From assembly GCA_004557195.1 (NCBI GenBank), contig SFER01000078.1:1-9568 (forward strand): a DNA stretch of 9,568 nt. The letters are read 5' to 3'. Numbering within the stretch: the first letter of the stretch is position 1; each line of letters starts with the position of its first letter. The position numbers and the translations under genes are program-made. Positions 1 to 5,728 of the stretch are shown in pieces. The notes beneath the pieces are model-generated. The model had not been told where the DNA came from, ran no database searches, and worked only from the letters and a program-made list of their open reading frames with translations. Source of the stretch: Bacteroidales bacterium. GTDB lineage: Bacteria > Bacteroidota > Bacteroidia > Bacteroidales > Muribaculaceae.

Positions 1-189
1 TTCGATGACATTTTAGTAGATTGGAATTCAAAATCGATATATCCCGACGAGCCAAGACTTGAGGGACTACAGGTGCGTCTTATGATACCAATACGGATAA
101 AAGATGTCATAAATGAGTATTTGTTTATTTTTGACGTAAAATACGTTTATAACCATCCCGAATTGGTAAAATGCTCATATTATAAATAA
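1..189 (+). CDS. Partial hypothetical protein (C-terminal 62 residues)
   Basis: Frame 1 is open from the first base of the window to a TAA at 187-189, giving 62 residues; the start lies outside the window. The fragment begins FDDILVDWNSKSIYPDEP and ends HPELVKCSYYK. It is rich in Ile, Val, Tyr and Asp, and looks like a soluble alpha/beta protein end, with no membrane segment or recognisable motif. A hand count gives about 33% GC, well below the bipA region, so it may be an acquired gene or simply a gene of different composition. A hairpin three bases after the stop supports this being a real gene end. I do not recognise the family and assign no function. A chance open frame of this length in AT-rich DNA is possible but less likely. 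Confidence 0.5.
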   Translation, partial: FDDILVDWNSKSIYPDEPRLEGLQVRLMIPIRIKDVINEYLFIFDVKYVYNHPELVKCSYYK

Positions 190-191
190 GT

Positions 192-228
192 GGTGTGCAG
201 CGCTTTCGGCACGCACACCTTATATTAT
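192..228 (+). terminator. Terminator-like hairpin after the left-edge gene
   Basis: A perfect 7-bp stem, GGTGTGC (192-198) with GCACACC (213-219), encloses a 14-nt loop and starts 2 nt after the TAA at 187-189. It is followed by the AT-rich run 220-228 (ttatattat) rather than a clean T tract, so it is a weak or imperfect Rho-independent terminator. Its placement immediately after a stop codon is the main support. Confidence 0.45.
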
Positions 229-387
229 CCATCTCTTGTGTAGCGGACAGCCTGCCACACCTCCGGGGTGGCGGAAATGTCCGCCTCTTGGCATCGTCTC
301 CGCTGTTGCGCTGCTTACACAGCGCTTGGGTGGGATAGGGCCAATAGGGCCAATAGTGGTTGCGACAAGCGGCGGGGCGGTGGGGCG
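229..387. other. GC-rich intergenic segment with nested hairpins and a 9-bp tandem repeat
   Basis: I see no convincing gene here. The short open frames lack a plausible start or family and run into neighbouring genes. The segment contains a 42-nt stem structure: outer arms GCGGACA (243-249) and TGTCCGC (278-284), and inner arms GCCAC (254-258) and GTGGC (268-272), extended by two more pairs around a TCC loop. A 6-bp hairpin follows, GCGCTG (308-313) with CAGCGC (320-325). Next comes a tandem duplication of TAGGGCCAA (336-344 and 345-353). The composition contrasts sharply with the AT-rich gene on its left. It may be a dispersed intergenic repeat of the REP type, but this needs a genome-wide comparison. 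Confidence 0.45.
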
Positions 388-416
388 AAAAAAAGGAGGC
401 TGCGGGGCAGCCTCCT
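388..416 (-). terminator. Strong Rho-independent terminator of the secreted-protein operon
   Basis: Read on the minus strand, a perfect 10-bp stem AGGAGGCTGC / GCAGCCTCCT (plus-strand 407-416 and 394-403) closes a 3-nt CCC loop. It runs straight into a T tract formed by the seven A residues at 388-394. It lies about 21 nt downstream of the stop codon of the 458-aa secreted protein (438-440), so it very likely ends that transcript. Confidence 0.9.
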
Positions 417-437
417 GGGGAGAGAGTTATGGGAAGA

Positions 438-1814
438 TTACTTTGCGATGCGCTTGAATGCGGGTTTGGCTCCGGGAGCGGCGATGGCACGCTTGGTGGA
501 CTTGGCGCTCACTGTGGGCACTTTGCCGGCAGGAATTTCGAGGCGCGGTGCCGATGCCGGCTTGATGGGGATATTCTCATTGAGGTCCCATTCAGAGTCG
601 GCGAGGTGGGCATTGAAATTGATGCGTGTAACGGTGGTGCCATCGGCGTTCTTCGCCATGATGAGGAGAGTTTGCCAGCCTGTGGGCACTGCACTGTTTT
701 TATAGGTGTATTCGCCGGCAGAGTTGATGTTGGAAGTGATGTCGATTGCATCCGCCATTGAAGCGACTTCAGCGAGGTTGTAGCCTTGGTTGAGTTTGTT
801 GTCGCAAACCGATTCTTCGAGGAGGCGCACATAAGCCTCTGACACGTTGCTTGGAGTGATTTCGAAATTCACGCTCACAGCGCCATTGTCTTTCGACTTG
901 CTGAAGATGTTGATTTGAGGACCTTCGACAGTTTCTTCGAGCGGCTCGATTAATTGGTGAGTTTCGGCTTTCACCCAGTCGCCGTTGGCATCGATACCGA
1001 GGGCATACATTGAGTATTCAGCCTTGTCTTCAACTATCCAGCCATAAGGGTTACTGTTGATTTCCTCGGGAGTCCATTGCTCGCCAAAGAGGAAGATGGT
1101 GTATTCATAGCCAAATTCGGCGATGAAGTAGTCGAGCACCTCCTTGTAGCCATACATTGTGAAGATGGTGCGGATACCTTCGGAAGCATCAAACTTGAAA
1201 GTAGCCTCGCCATCCTCGTTGAGACCGGTGTAGGTAACTGCGAGAGTCTCGTTGCTCACACCTGCAGGCTCGGTCTTGGTTTGGACATACATGGCAGTGC
1301 CTTCGAGGTCGTCCATTGCGTCATTGAGATAGCATGCGATTACAAAATAGGGCTGATTGGCAATCACCGAGAGAGAATAGTCCTCATCTATCATCTCGCC
1401 GTCTTTGTAGTTGAAAACCATCTCGCCTTTACCGATGAGACCGTAACTATAGAGACAAATATTGAGGGCAGAAGCGAGAGTGGCATCGTCGGCTTCGGCA
1501 AGGGTGGTTTCGAAGTATTCTTGGAGGATATAGTCAACAAGAGATTCTTGCACCATGGTGTGGACGTAATAGCGGTCGCTATCGGTGGGTTTCACGCTAT
1601 ATTTCACATAGTTTTTGCCGGTTTCTTCGATTGCCAATTCAAACGGGTCTTCGGTAACGCCTTCGGGAAGTTTGAAAGAGACATAATCGACATCGGAAGA
1701 AGCATATTTAGCGACTACTTTATTACCTTTGATGAGGTAGATTTGGTCTTGAGCGCAAACAGAGGCTACAAAACCGAGCATTATTGATAAAATAACAATG
1801 ATTCTTGATTTCAT
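438..1814 (-). CDS. Secreted protein with three beta-rich repeats and a basic C-terminal tail
   Basis: This 458-residue protein has a signal peptide at about 1-21, probably cut after VCA (residues 19-21). Cys20 is not in a proper lipobox because Val sits before it. Residues 23-50 carry the motif IYLIKG...VDYVSFKLP, a strand pattern common at the start of Bacteroidetes secreted proteins. Three segments (about 57-183, 190-291 and 300-404) look like divergent repeats. Each opens with alternating strands such as KYSVKP, TFKFDA or NFEITPS and closes with a strand plus a DxxGxW/DG turn, which suggests fibronectin III or Ig-like folds. Residues 411-458 form an Ala/Pro-rich tail with ten Lys/Arg and only two acidic residues, unlike the acidic body. 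The ATG at 1812-1814 is chosen because it gives the signal peptide. It lies 24 nt downstream of the 154-aa gene, so the two are likely co-transcribed. Function unknown; probably extracellular or envelope-associated. Confidence 0.85.
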   Translation of the reverse strand: MKSRIIVILSIMLGFVASVCAQDQIYLIKGNKVVAKYASSDVDYVSFKLPEGVTEDPFELAIEETGKNYVKYSVKPTDSDRYYVHTMVQESLVDYILQEYFETTLAEADDATLASALNICLYSYGLIGKGEMVFNYKDGEMIDEDYSLSVIANQPYFVIACYLNDAMDDLEGTAMYVQTKTEPAGVSNETLAVTYTGLNEDGEATFKFDASEGIRTIFTMYGYKEVLDYFIAEFGYEYTIFLFGEQWTPEEINSNPYGWIVEDKAEYSMYALGIDANGDWVKAETHQLIEPLEETVEGPQINIFSKSKDNGAVSVNFEITPSNVSEAYVRLLEESVCDNKLNQGYNLAEVASMADAIDITSNINSAGEYTYKNSAVPTGWQTLLIMAKNADGTTVTRINFNAHLADSEWDLNENIPIKPASAPRLEIPAGKVPTVSAKSTKRAIAAPGAKPAFKRIAK

Positions 1815-1838
1815 GTTGAAAAATAGATTTTTAAGAGA

Positions 1839-2303
1839 TTACTTAATGAGAATTTTTTGTGAGATTTTGCCCACACGGAGGATATACACACCCTCGGAGA
1901 TGTGGGAAGTGGAGAGAGAGGCTGAAGCGCCGCGAGCGACAGCCGAAGCCACGATGCGGCCTGCAGAGTCGAACAAGGCTACATCGCCAAGGGCTTCTGT
2001 GCCTGAGATTGAGATGGAGTTGCGCGACACAACCACAGTAACCGAAGCATCGGCGGCAGCGTCAACACCCGATTGGGTGCTGTTGAGCTCGATGCGCTCG
2101 ATATCGGCTACCAAATGCTGTCGGGATTCGCCGTCGGAGGTAACAATAGTAACCTTCCCATCTCCAATCTCGATGCGCTCAACCACGGTTTTGTCGGTGT
2201 AGTGGCATGTCCCATCGGTGTAGAGCACATTGATTGAAGCGGCAAACGACGAAGATGCCGCAAGCAGGATAGTTGCGACTGTCGATAAAGCATACTTCTT
2301 CAT
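1839..2303 (-). CDS. Small secreted protein with a T9SS type A sorting-domain-like C-terminus
   Basis: This 154-residue protein starts MKKYALSTVATILLA, a typical signal peptide that ends near Ala21/Ala22. Residues 24-77 form a short beta-rich module with an internal echo, VVERIEIG (40-47) and DIERIELN (67-74). Residues 88-154 match the T9SS type A sorting domain pattern: a strand region SISISG, then DVALFDSAGRIV (107-118), then EGVYILRVG (137-145) and the basic end QKILIK. In T9SS-bearing Bacteroidetes such domains direct export across the outer membrane and are then cleaved, often with the cargo anchored at the surface. Here almost half the mature protein is sorting domain, so the cargo is very small. 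It is the first gene of a likely two-gene unit with the 458-aa secreted protein, and a -7 box lies about 90 nt upstream. The assignment is by motif recognition; sorting-like domains also occur in species that lack a full T9SS. Confidence 0.85.
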   Translation of the reverse strand: MKKYALSTVATILLAASSSFAASINVLYTDGTCHYTDKTVVERIEIGDGKVTIVTSDGESRQHLVADIERIELNSTQSGVDAAADASVTVVVSRNSISISGTEALGDVALFDSAGRIVASAVARGASASLSTSHISEGVYILRVGKISQKILIK

Positions 2304-2343
2304 TGTAAAAGTTTGTTTAAGTTTCTGGTCTTAATAATAACAA

Positions 2344-2377
2344 TCGTGCACCCGGCAAGACCTTTTCCGCCGCACGA
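2344..2377 (-). promoter_or_regulatory. Inverted repeat in the 5' leader of the secreted-protein operon
   Basis: The arms TCGTGC (2344-2349) and GCACGA (2372-2377) form a 6-bp stem. Inside it a further GGC/GCC can pair on the minus strand with a 4-nt bulge. It lies between the predicted -7 box (2393-2400) and the start codon at 2303, so it would be in the untranslated leader of the 154-aa gene. No known riboswitch is recognised, and the structure may be fortuitous. Confidence 0.3.
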
Positions 2378-2392
2378 CCCAAAATGAAGCCA

Positions 2393-2400
2393 CAAAGATA
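2393..2400 (-). promoter_or_regulatory. Bacteroidetes -7 box for the secreted-protein operon
   Basis: On the minus strand this reads TATCTTTG, a full match to the Bacteroidetes -7 consensus TAnnTTTG. Transcription would start a few bases downstream, leaving a leader of roughly 80 nt before the ATG at 2303. No convincing -33 TTTG is seen at 19-21 nt upstream, so the call rests on the -7 element and on its position in a divergent intergenic region. Confidence 0.5.
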
Positions 2401-2462
2401 CTGATTTTATTAAAGATATGCTACATTTTGTTGCCGAATAATGAAAAAAACGAGCTTGTATG

Positions 2463-2493
2463 TTTCATTTTACACTCATTTGCATTAACTTTG
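2463..2493 (+). promoter_or_regulatory. Bacteroidetes-type promoter of bipA
   Basis: TAACTTTG (2486-2493) matches the -7 consensus TAnnTTTG. TTTC (2463-2466) lies exactly 19 nt upstream and matches three of the four bases of the -33 TTTG element. The expected start point near 2499 leaves a leader of only about 15 nt before the ATG at 2514. No Shine-Dalgarno sequence is present, as is usual in this phylum. Confidence 0.65.
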
Positions 2494-2513
2494 CACACTG
2501 AAAAAGATTAGGT

Positions 2514-4313
2514 ATGCAAAAAATAAGAAATGTAGCCATCATCGCCCACGTCGATCATGGCAAAACCACTTTGGTGGATAAAATGTTACTCGCCGGACAC
2601 ATATTTCGCGAGAACCAGAATGCCGGTGAGTTGATTCTTGACAATAACGACCTGGAACGAGAAAGAGGTATCACAATCCTCTCGAAAAATGTTTCCATCA
2701 ACTATAACGGATATAAAATCAATGTAATTGACACTCCGGGACACAGCGACTTCGGAGGCGAGGTGGAGCGTGTGCTCAACATGGCAGACGGCTGTCTGCT
2801 GCTTGTGGATGCGTTTGAGGGACCGATGCCACAAACACGCTTCGTGCTCCAGAAAGCGATAGAGATAGGGTTGAAGCCGGTTGTGGTGGTCAACAAGGTT
2901 GACAAGCCCAACTGCCGCCCCGACGAGGTGCAAGAGATGGTGTTTGACCTCATGTGCAACCTCGACGCCTCGGAGGACCAGCTCGATTTCCCCACAATCT
3001 TCGGTTCGGCTAAAAACGGCTGGATGAGCAGGTCGTGGGAAGAGCCTACCGACAATATCAACGCCGTTCTCGATGCCATCATCGAATACATCCCCGAGCC
3101 GAAAGTGCTCGAAGGAGACCCACAGATGCTCATCACATCGCTCGACTACAGCAGCTATGTGGGACGTATCGCCATAGGTCGCGTGCATCGCGGCACCCTC
3201 AAGGAGGGAATGGATGTGGGCATCTGCAAGAAAGACGGCAGCGTGGTGAAGCAACGCATCAAGGAGTTGCACACCTTTGAGGGAATGGGCCGCAAGCGCG
3301 TTCCCGAGGTGAGCAGCGGCGACATCTGCGCCCTCGTGGGCATCGAAGGCTTCGAGATTGGCGACACCATAACGCTTTTCGACAAGCCGGAACCGCTACC
3401 TCGCATCGCAATCGACGAGCCGACAATGTCGATGCTCTTCACCATCAACGACTCGCCATTCTTCGGCAAAGATGGCAAATATGTAACCACACGCCACATT
3501 GCCGACCGTCTGCGCAAAGAACTCGACAAGAACCTCGCCTTGCGCGTAGAGCGCACCGAGAACGAGGATGCTTGGAACGTGTTTGGTCGCGGTGTGCTCC
3601 ACCTTTCGGTGCTCATCGAGACAATGCGCCGCGAGGGATATGAACTCCAAGTGGGACAGCCGCAGGTGATTATAAAGGAGATAGACGGACAGAAGTGTGA
3701 GCCTATCGAAGTGCTCGACATCAATGTGCCGGAGGAATATTCGAGCAAAATCATCGACATGGTAACCCGCCGCCGCGGCGAGATGGTGTCGATGAGCACT
3801 CAAAACGACCGCATCCACCTCGAGTTTAACATCCCGTCGCGCGGCATCATCGGCTTGCGCAACAATGTGCTCACAGGCTCGGCAGGCGAGGCAATCATGA
3901 GCCACCGCTTCCTCGAATTCCAGCCGTGGAAAGGCGACATCGAGCGCCGCACCAATGGCTCGCTTATCGCAATGGAAGCCGGAACGGCATTTGCCTACGC
4001 TATCGACAAGCTCCAAGACCGCGGACGCTTCTTCATCTTCCCGCAAGAGGAGGTGTATGCCGGACAGGTGGTGGGCGAGAACGCCAAAGAGGGGGATATC
4101 GTGGTGAATGTAACCAAATCGAAGAAACTCACCAACACCCGCGCCTCGGGTACCGACGACAAGGCTCGCATTATCCCGCCTATCGTCTTCAGCCTCGAGG
4201 AAGCACTCGAATATATCAAAGAGGATGAATATGTCGAGGTAACCCCCAACCACATACGCATCCGCAAGATTATCCTCGATGAACTTGAACGCAAACGTGC
4301 CAACCGACAGTAA
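2514..4313 (+). CDS. typA: Translational GTPase TypA/BipA
   Basis: This 599-residue protein is full length for the family (about 600). BipA binds the ribosome near the A site and supports 50S subunit assembly and growth under stress or cold. All G motifs are present: the P-loop with HVDHGKTT at 12-19, switch I ERERGIT at 48-54, DTPGH at 73-77, NKVD at 127-130 and SAKNGW at 165-170. The EF-Tu-like domain II follows at about 200-290, an EF-G-like domain at about 300-380, an EF-G domain V-like region at about 395-475 (PIEVLDINVPEEYSSKII), and the BipA-specific C-terminal domain with FLEFQPWKG and the NVTKSKKLTN...TDDKARI region. The ATG at 2514 is set by the universal N-terminus IRNVAIIAHVDHGK and by the promoter just upstream. 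It is followed after 13 nt by the DUF3109 gene, so the two are probably one transcript. Identity is secure; the precise role in this host is inferred from the family. Confidence 0.98.
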   Translation: MQKIRNVAIIAHVDHGKTTLVDKMLLAGHIFRENQNAGELILDNNDLERERGITILSKNVSINYNGYKINVIDTPGHSDFGGEVERVLNMADGCLLLVDAFEGPMPQTRFVLQKAIEIGLKPVVVVNKVDKPNCRPDEVQEMVFDLMCNLDASEDQLDFPTIFGSAKNGWMSRSWEEPTDNINAVLDAIIEYIPEPKVLEGDPQMLITSLDYSSYVGRIAIGRVHRGTLKEGMDVGICKKDGSVVKQRIKELHTFEGMGRKRVPEVSSGDICALVGIEGFEIGDTITLFDKPEPLPRIAIDEPTMSMLFTINDSPFFGKDGKYVTTRHIADRLRKELDKNLALRVERTENEDAWNVFGRGVLHLSVLIETMRREGYELQVGQPQVIIKEIDGQKCEPIEVLDINVPEEYSSKIIDMVTRRRGEMVSMSTQNDRIHLEFNIPSRGIIGLRNNVLTGSAGEAIMSHRFLEFQPWKGDIERRTNGSLIAMEAGTAFAYAIDKLQDRGRFFIFPQEEVYAGQVVGENAKEGDIVVNVTKSKKLTNTRASGTDDKARIIPPIVFSLEEALEYIKEDEYVEVTPNHIRIRKIILDELERKRANRQ

Positions 4314-4326
4314 TCAAGAAGAATAT

Positions 4327-4917
4327 ATGCTGCAGATTAAGGACACCCTCGTGAGCCTCGACCTGGTGGAGAAATTCTTCGCCTGCGACATCACCCGCTG
4401 CAAGGGGGAGTGTTGCATCGAAGGAGATGCCGGAGCGCCTATCACCGATGCTGAATTTGCCACGCTCAAGGAGATTCTGCCCGATGTGTGGGACGACCTC
4501 CTGCCGGCGGCACAGCGACGCATCCAAGAGGAGGGCGTGGGCTATGTCGATGAGGAAGGAGACCTTGTAACCCAGATAGTTGAAGGGAAAAACTGCGTGT
4601 TCAGCACCTATCTACCCGGGGGTATCTGCATCTGCGCCATCGAAAAAGCATACCGCGAAGGGCGCATCAAGTTTATGAAGCCTATTTCATGCCACCTCTA
4701 TCCGGTGCGCATTACCGAATATGAAAAATTCACGGCGGTGAACTACCACTCCTGGAAAATCTGCAAGGCAGCCGAGGTGGTGGGTCGCGCCAAGGGCATC
4801 CGTGCATACCAATTCCTCAAGGAACCGCTCGTGAAGCGATTCGGGCAGGAATGGTATGACGAACTTGCCGGCACTTGCGAGGAATACCTGCGCCAATATG
4901 GCTCAGACGAGGATTAA
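4327..4917 (+). CDS. DUF3109 family cysteine-cluster protein
   Basis: This 196-residue cytoplasmic protein is conserved in Bacteroidetes and its function is not established. An in-frame ATG at 4279 overlaps bipA, but the ATG at 4327 is preferred: it gives the usual family start MLQIKDTLVSLDLVEKFF and lies 13 nt after the bipA stop. Cysteines cluster near the N-terminus at 20, 25, 29 and 30 (CDITRCKGECC), with more at 90, 101, 103, 122, 146 and 184, in contexts such as NCVF, ICIC and SCHLYPVR. The pattern recalls the YkgJ/UPF0153 type of CxxxCxxCC putative metal-binding proteins, so a zinc or iron-sulphur site is plausible but inferred. GDAGAP (33-38) and the SCHLYPVRI stretch are the family landmarks I recognise. 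Co-transcription with bipA is likely. The gene converges on the membrane-protein operon with only 28 nt between the stop codons. Confidence 0.9.
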   Translation: MLQIKDTLVSLDLVEKFFACDITRCKGECCIEGDAGAPITDAEFATLKEILPDVWDDLLPAAQRRIQEEGVGYVDEEGDLVTQIVEGKNCVFSTYLPGGICICAIEKAYREGRIKFMKPISCHLYPVRITEYEKFTAVNYHSWKICKAAEVVGRAKGIRAYQFLKEPLVKRFGQEWYDELAGTCEEYLRQYGSDED

Positions 4918-4928
4918 CGGCATCCTCG
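4908..4928. terminator. Hairpin spanning the DUF3109 stop codon, possible bidirectional terminator
   Basis: A perfect 7-bp stem, CGAGGAT (4908-4914) with ATCCTCG (4922-4928), closes a 7-nt loop that contains the TAA stop. It sits between two convergent genes, where a shared terminator would be expected. Neither side has an immediate T tract (the nearest T-rich run on the plus strand is 4943-4951), so termination is only a possibility. Confidence 0.3.
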
Positions 4929-4945
4929 CCCGAGACGCATCATTT

Positions 4946-5728
4946 TCATTTAACTTCGTCGAGTATCTTCTTAATAGCATCGAGAAAAGAGTCGAACGAC
5001 GACGCAAGGAGAGCAAACAATGCGATGCACAGAGCCACAATAGAGAAAATAATCGCGCCCCACATCGTGCAGTAGCAGATAGCGTAGAGATACACAAACG
5101 ACACAATCGCCACTGCCGCGGTAATCGACGCTACAACAACCCAAGAGAAATTCTTACGATATTTCCACAGCGCCAATGGCGACAGCGCTATGGCGAGCCA
5201 TATCAGAATGGAACTCAACGGCATCCGGGAGCGTTCGCGCGCCGCCTTGTCGGGGTCGGAATCGGGAAACTCCGACGCCGCGATTATTTCGCGGGTGCGC
5301 AAATCGGTAGAGTCGTAGGCAAATTCCTGTGTAACGAAGCAATATTTCGAGGAGCCTTTGATTAGGGCGTAGCACACATAGTATTGCCGCCCGTTTTTAT
5401 CCTTGGCGGGATACACTCGAATCCACCCTTCGGCGTTGTCGCCGGTCTTCTCCTTCATGACCGGACGCGGTTCCTTGGCATCATAGTCATTGATATATTC
5501 CCAGGTAATTTCCTTCCCGTCGGGAGCCTTCTCGGAATAGACCGCCATAGAGGATTTCGGGAATTGGATAATCAGTTTTTTCGACTTCGAGAGCGATATT
5601 GTGTCAACCTTCTGCGCCTCGCCGTAGTTGAGCACCACACCGGTGGTGTTGTCGATAAACTGCCCCGGGGCAGCAGCAACGATGAGCGAGAGCGATATGG
5701 CGAGTAATGACAAGATTAAGCGTTTCAT
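4946..5728 (-). CDS. Unknown membrane protein with periplasmic domain and three TM segments
   Basis: This 260-residue protein has a signal peptide at 1-20 (MKRLILSLLA...VAAA). A hydrophilic domain at about 21-170, presumably periplasmic, contains strands such as KKLIIQF (50-56), GWIRVYP (101-107) and QYYVCYALIKG (115-125). Three hydrophobic segments follow, about 171-188, 195-218 and 222-243, and a short charged amphipathic end (DSFLDAIKKILDEVK). The basic loop KYRKNF between segments 1 and 2 should face the cytoplasm, which puts the large domain outside. The ATG at 5726-5728 overlaps the TGA of the upstream gene in an ATGA arrangement, a sign of translational coupling, so the two products probably act together. 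No known family motif is recognised, and no terminator with a clear T tract is seen after it. Function unknown. Confidence 0.85.
   Translation of the reverse strand: MKRLILSLLAISLSLIVAAAPGQFIDNTTGVVLNYGEAQKVDTISLSKSKKLIIQFPKSSMAVYSEKAPDGKEITWEYINDYDAKEPRPVMKEKTGDNAEGWIRVYPAKDKNGRQYYVCYALIKGSSKYCFVTQEFAYDSTDLRTREIIAASEFPDSDPDKAARERSRMPLSSILIWLAIALSPLALWKYRKNFSWVVVASITAAVAIVSFVYLYAICYCTMWGAIIFSIVALCIALFALLASSFDSFLDAIKKILDEVK

Noticed and set aside
336..353. Tandem 9-bp repeat considered as part of a CRISPR array or VNTR
   Set aside because: There are only two adjacent copies with no spacers, too few for either call. It is kept as part of the structured intergenic block.
268..761. Overlapping plus-strand frames of 133 and 145 codons, and a 121-codon minus-strand frame over 125-490
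   Set aside because: They cross the hairpin block and the terminator and run into the 3' end of the secreted-protein gene. Their low-complexity Gly/Arg/Pro translations look like GC-rich DNA read by chance.
1077..1787. 236-codon plus-strand frame opposite the 458-aa secreted protein
   Set aside because: The sense frame has a signal peptide, repeats and a strong terminator. The antisense frame has no supporting start region.
3396..4253. 285-codon and other long minus-strand frames inside bipA
   Set aside because: They lie opposite highly conserved BipA sequence and reflect its codon bias.
4279..4326. Earlier in-frame ATG for the DUF3109 gene
   Set aside because: It would overlap the end of bipA by 35 nt and add 16 residues not expected in the family. 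The ATG at 4327 gives the standard N-terminus.
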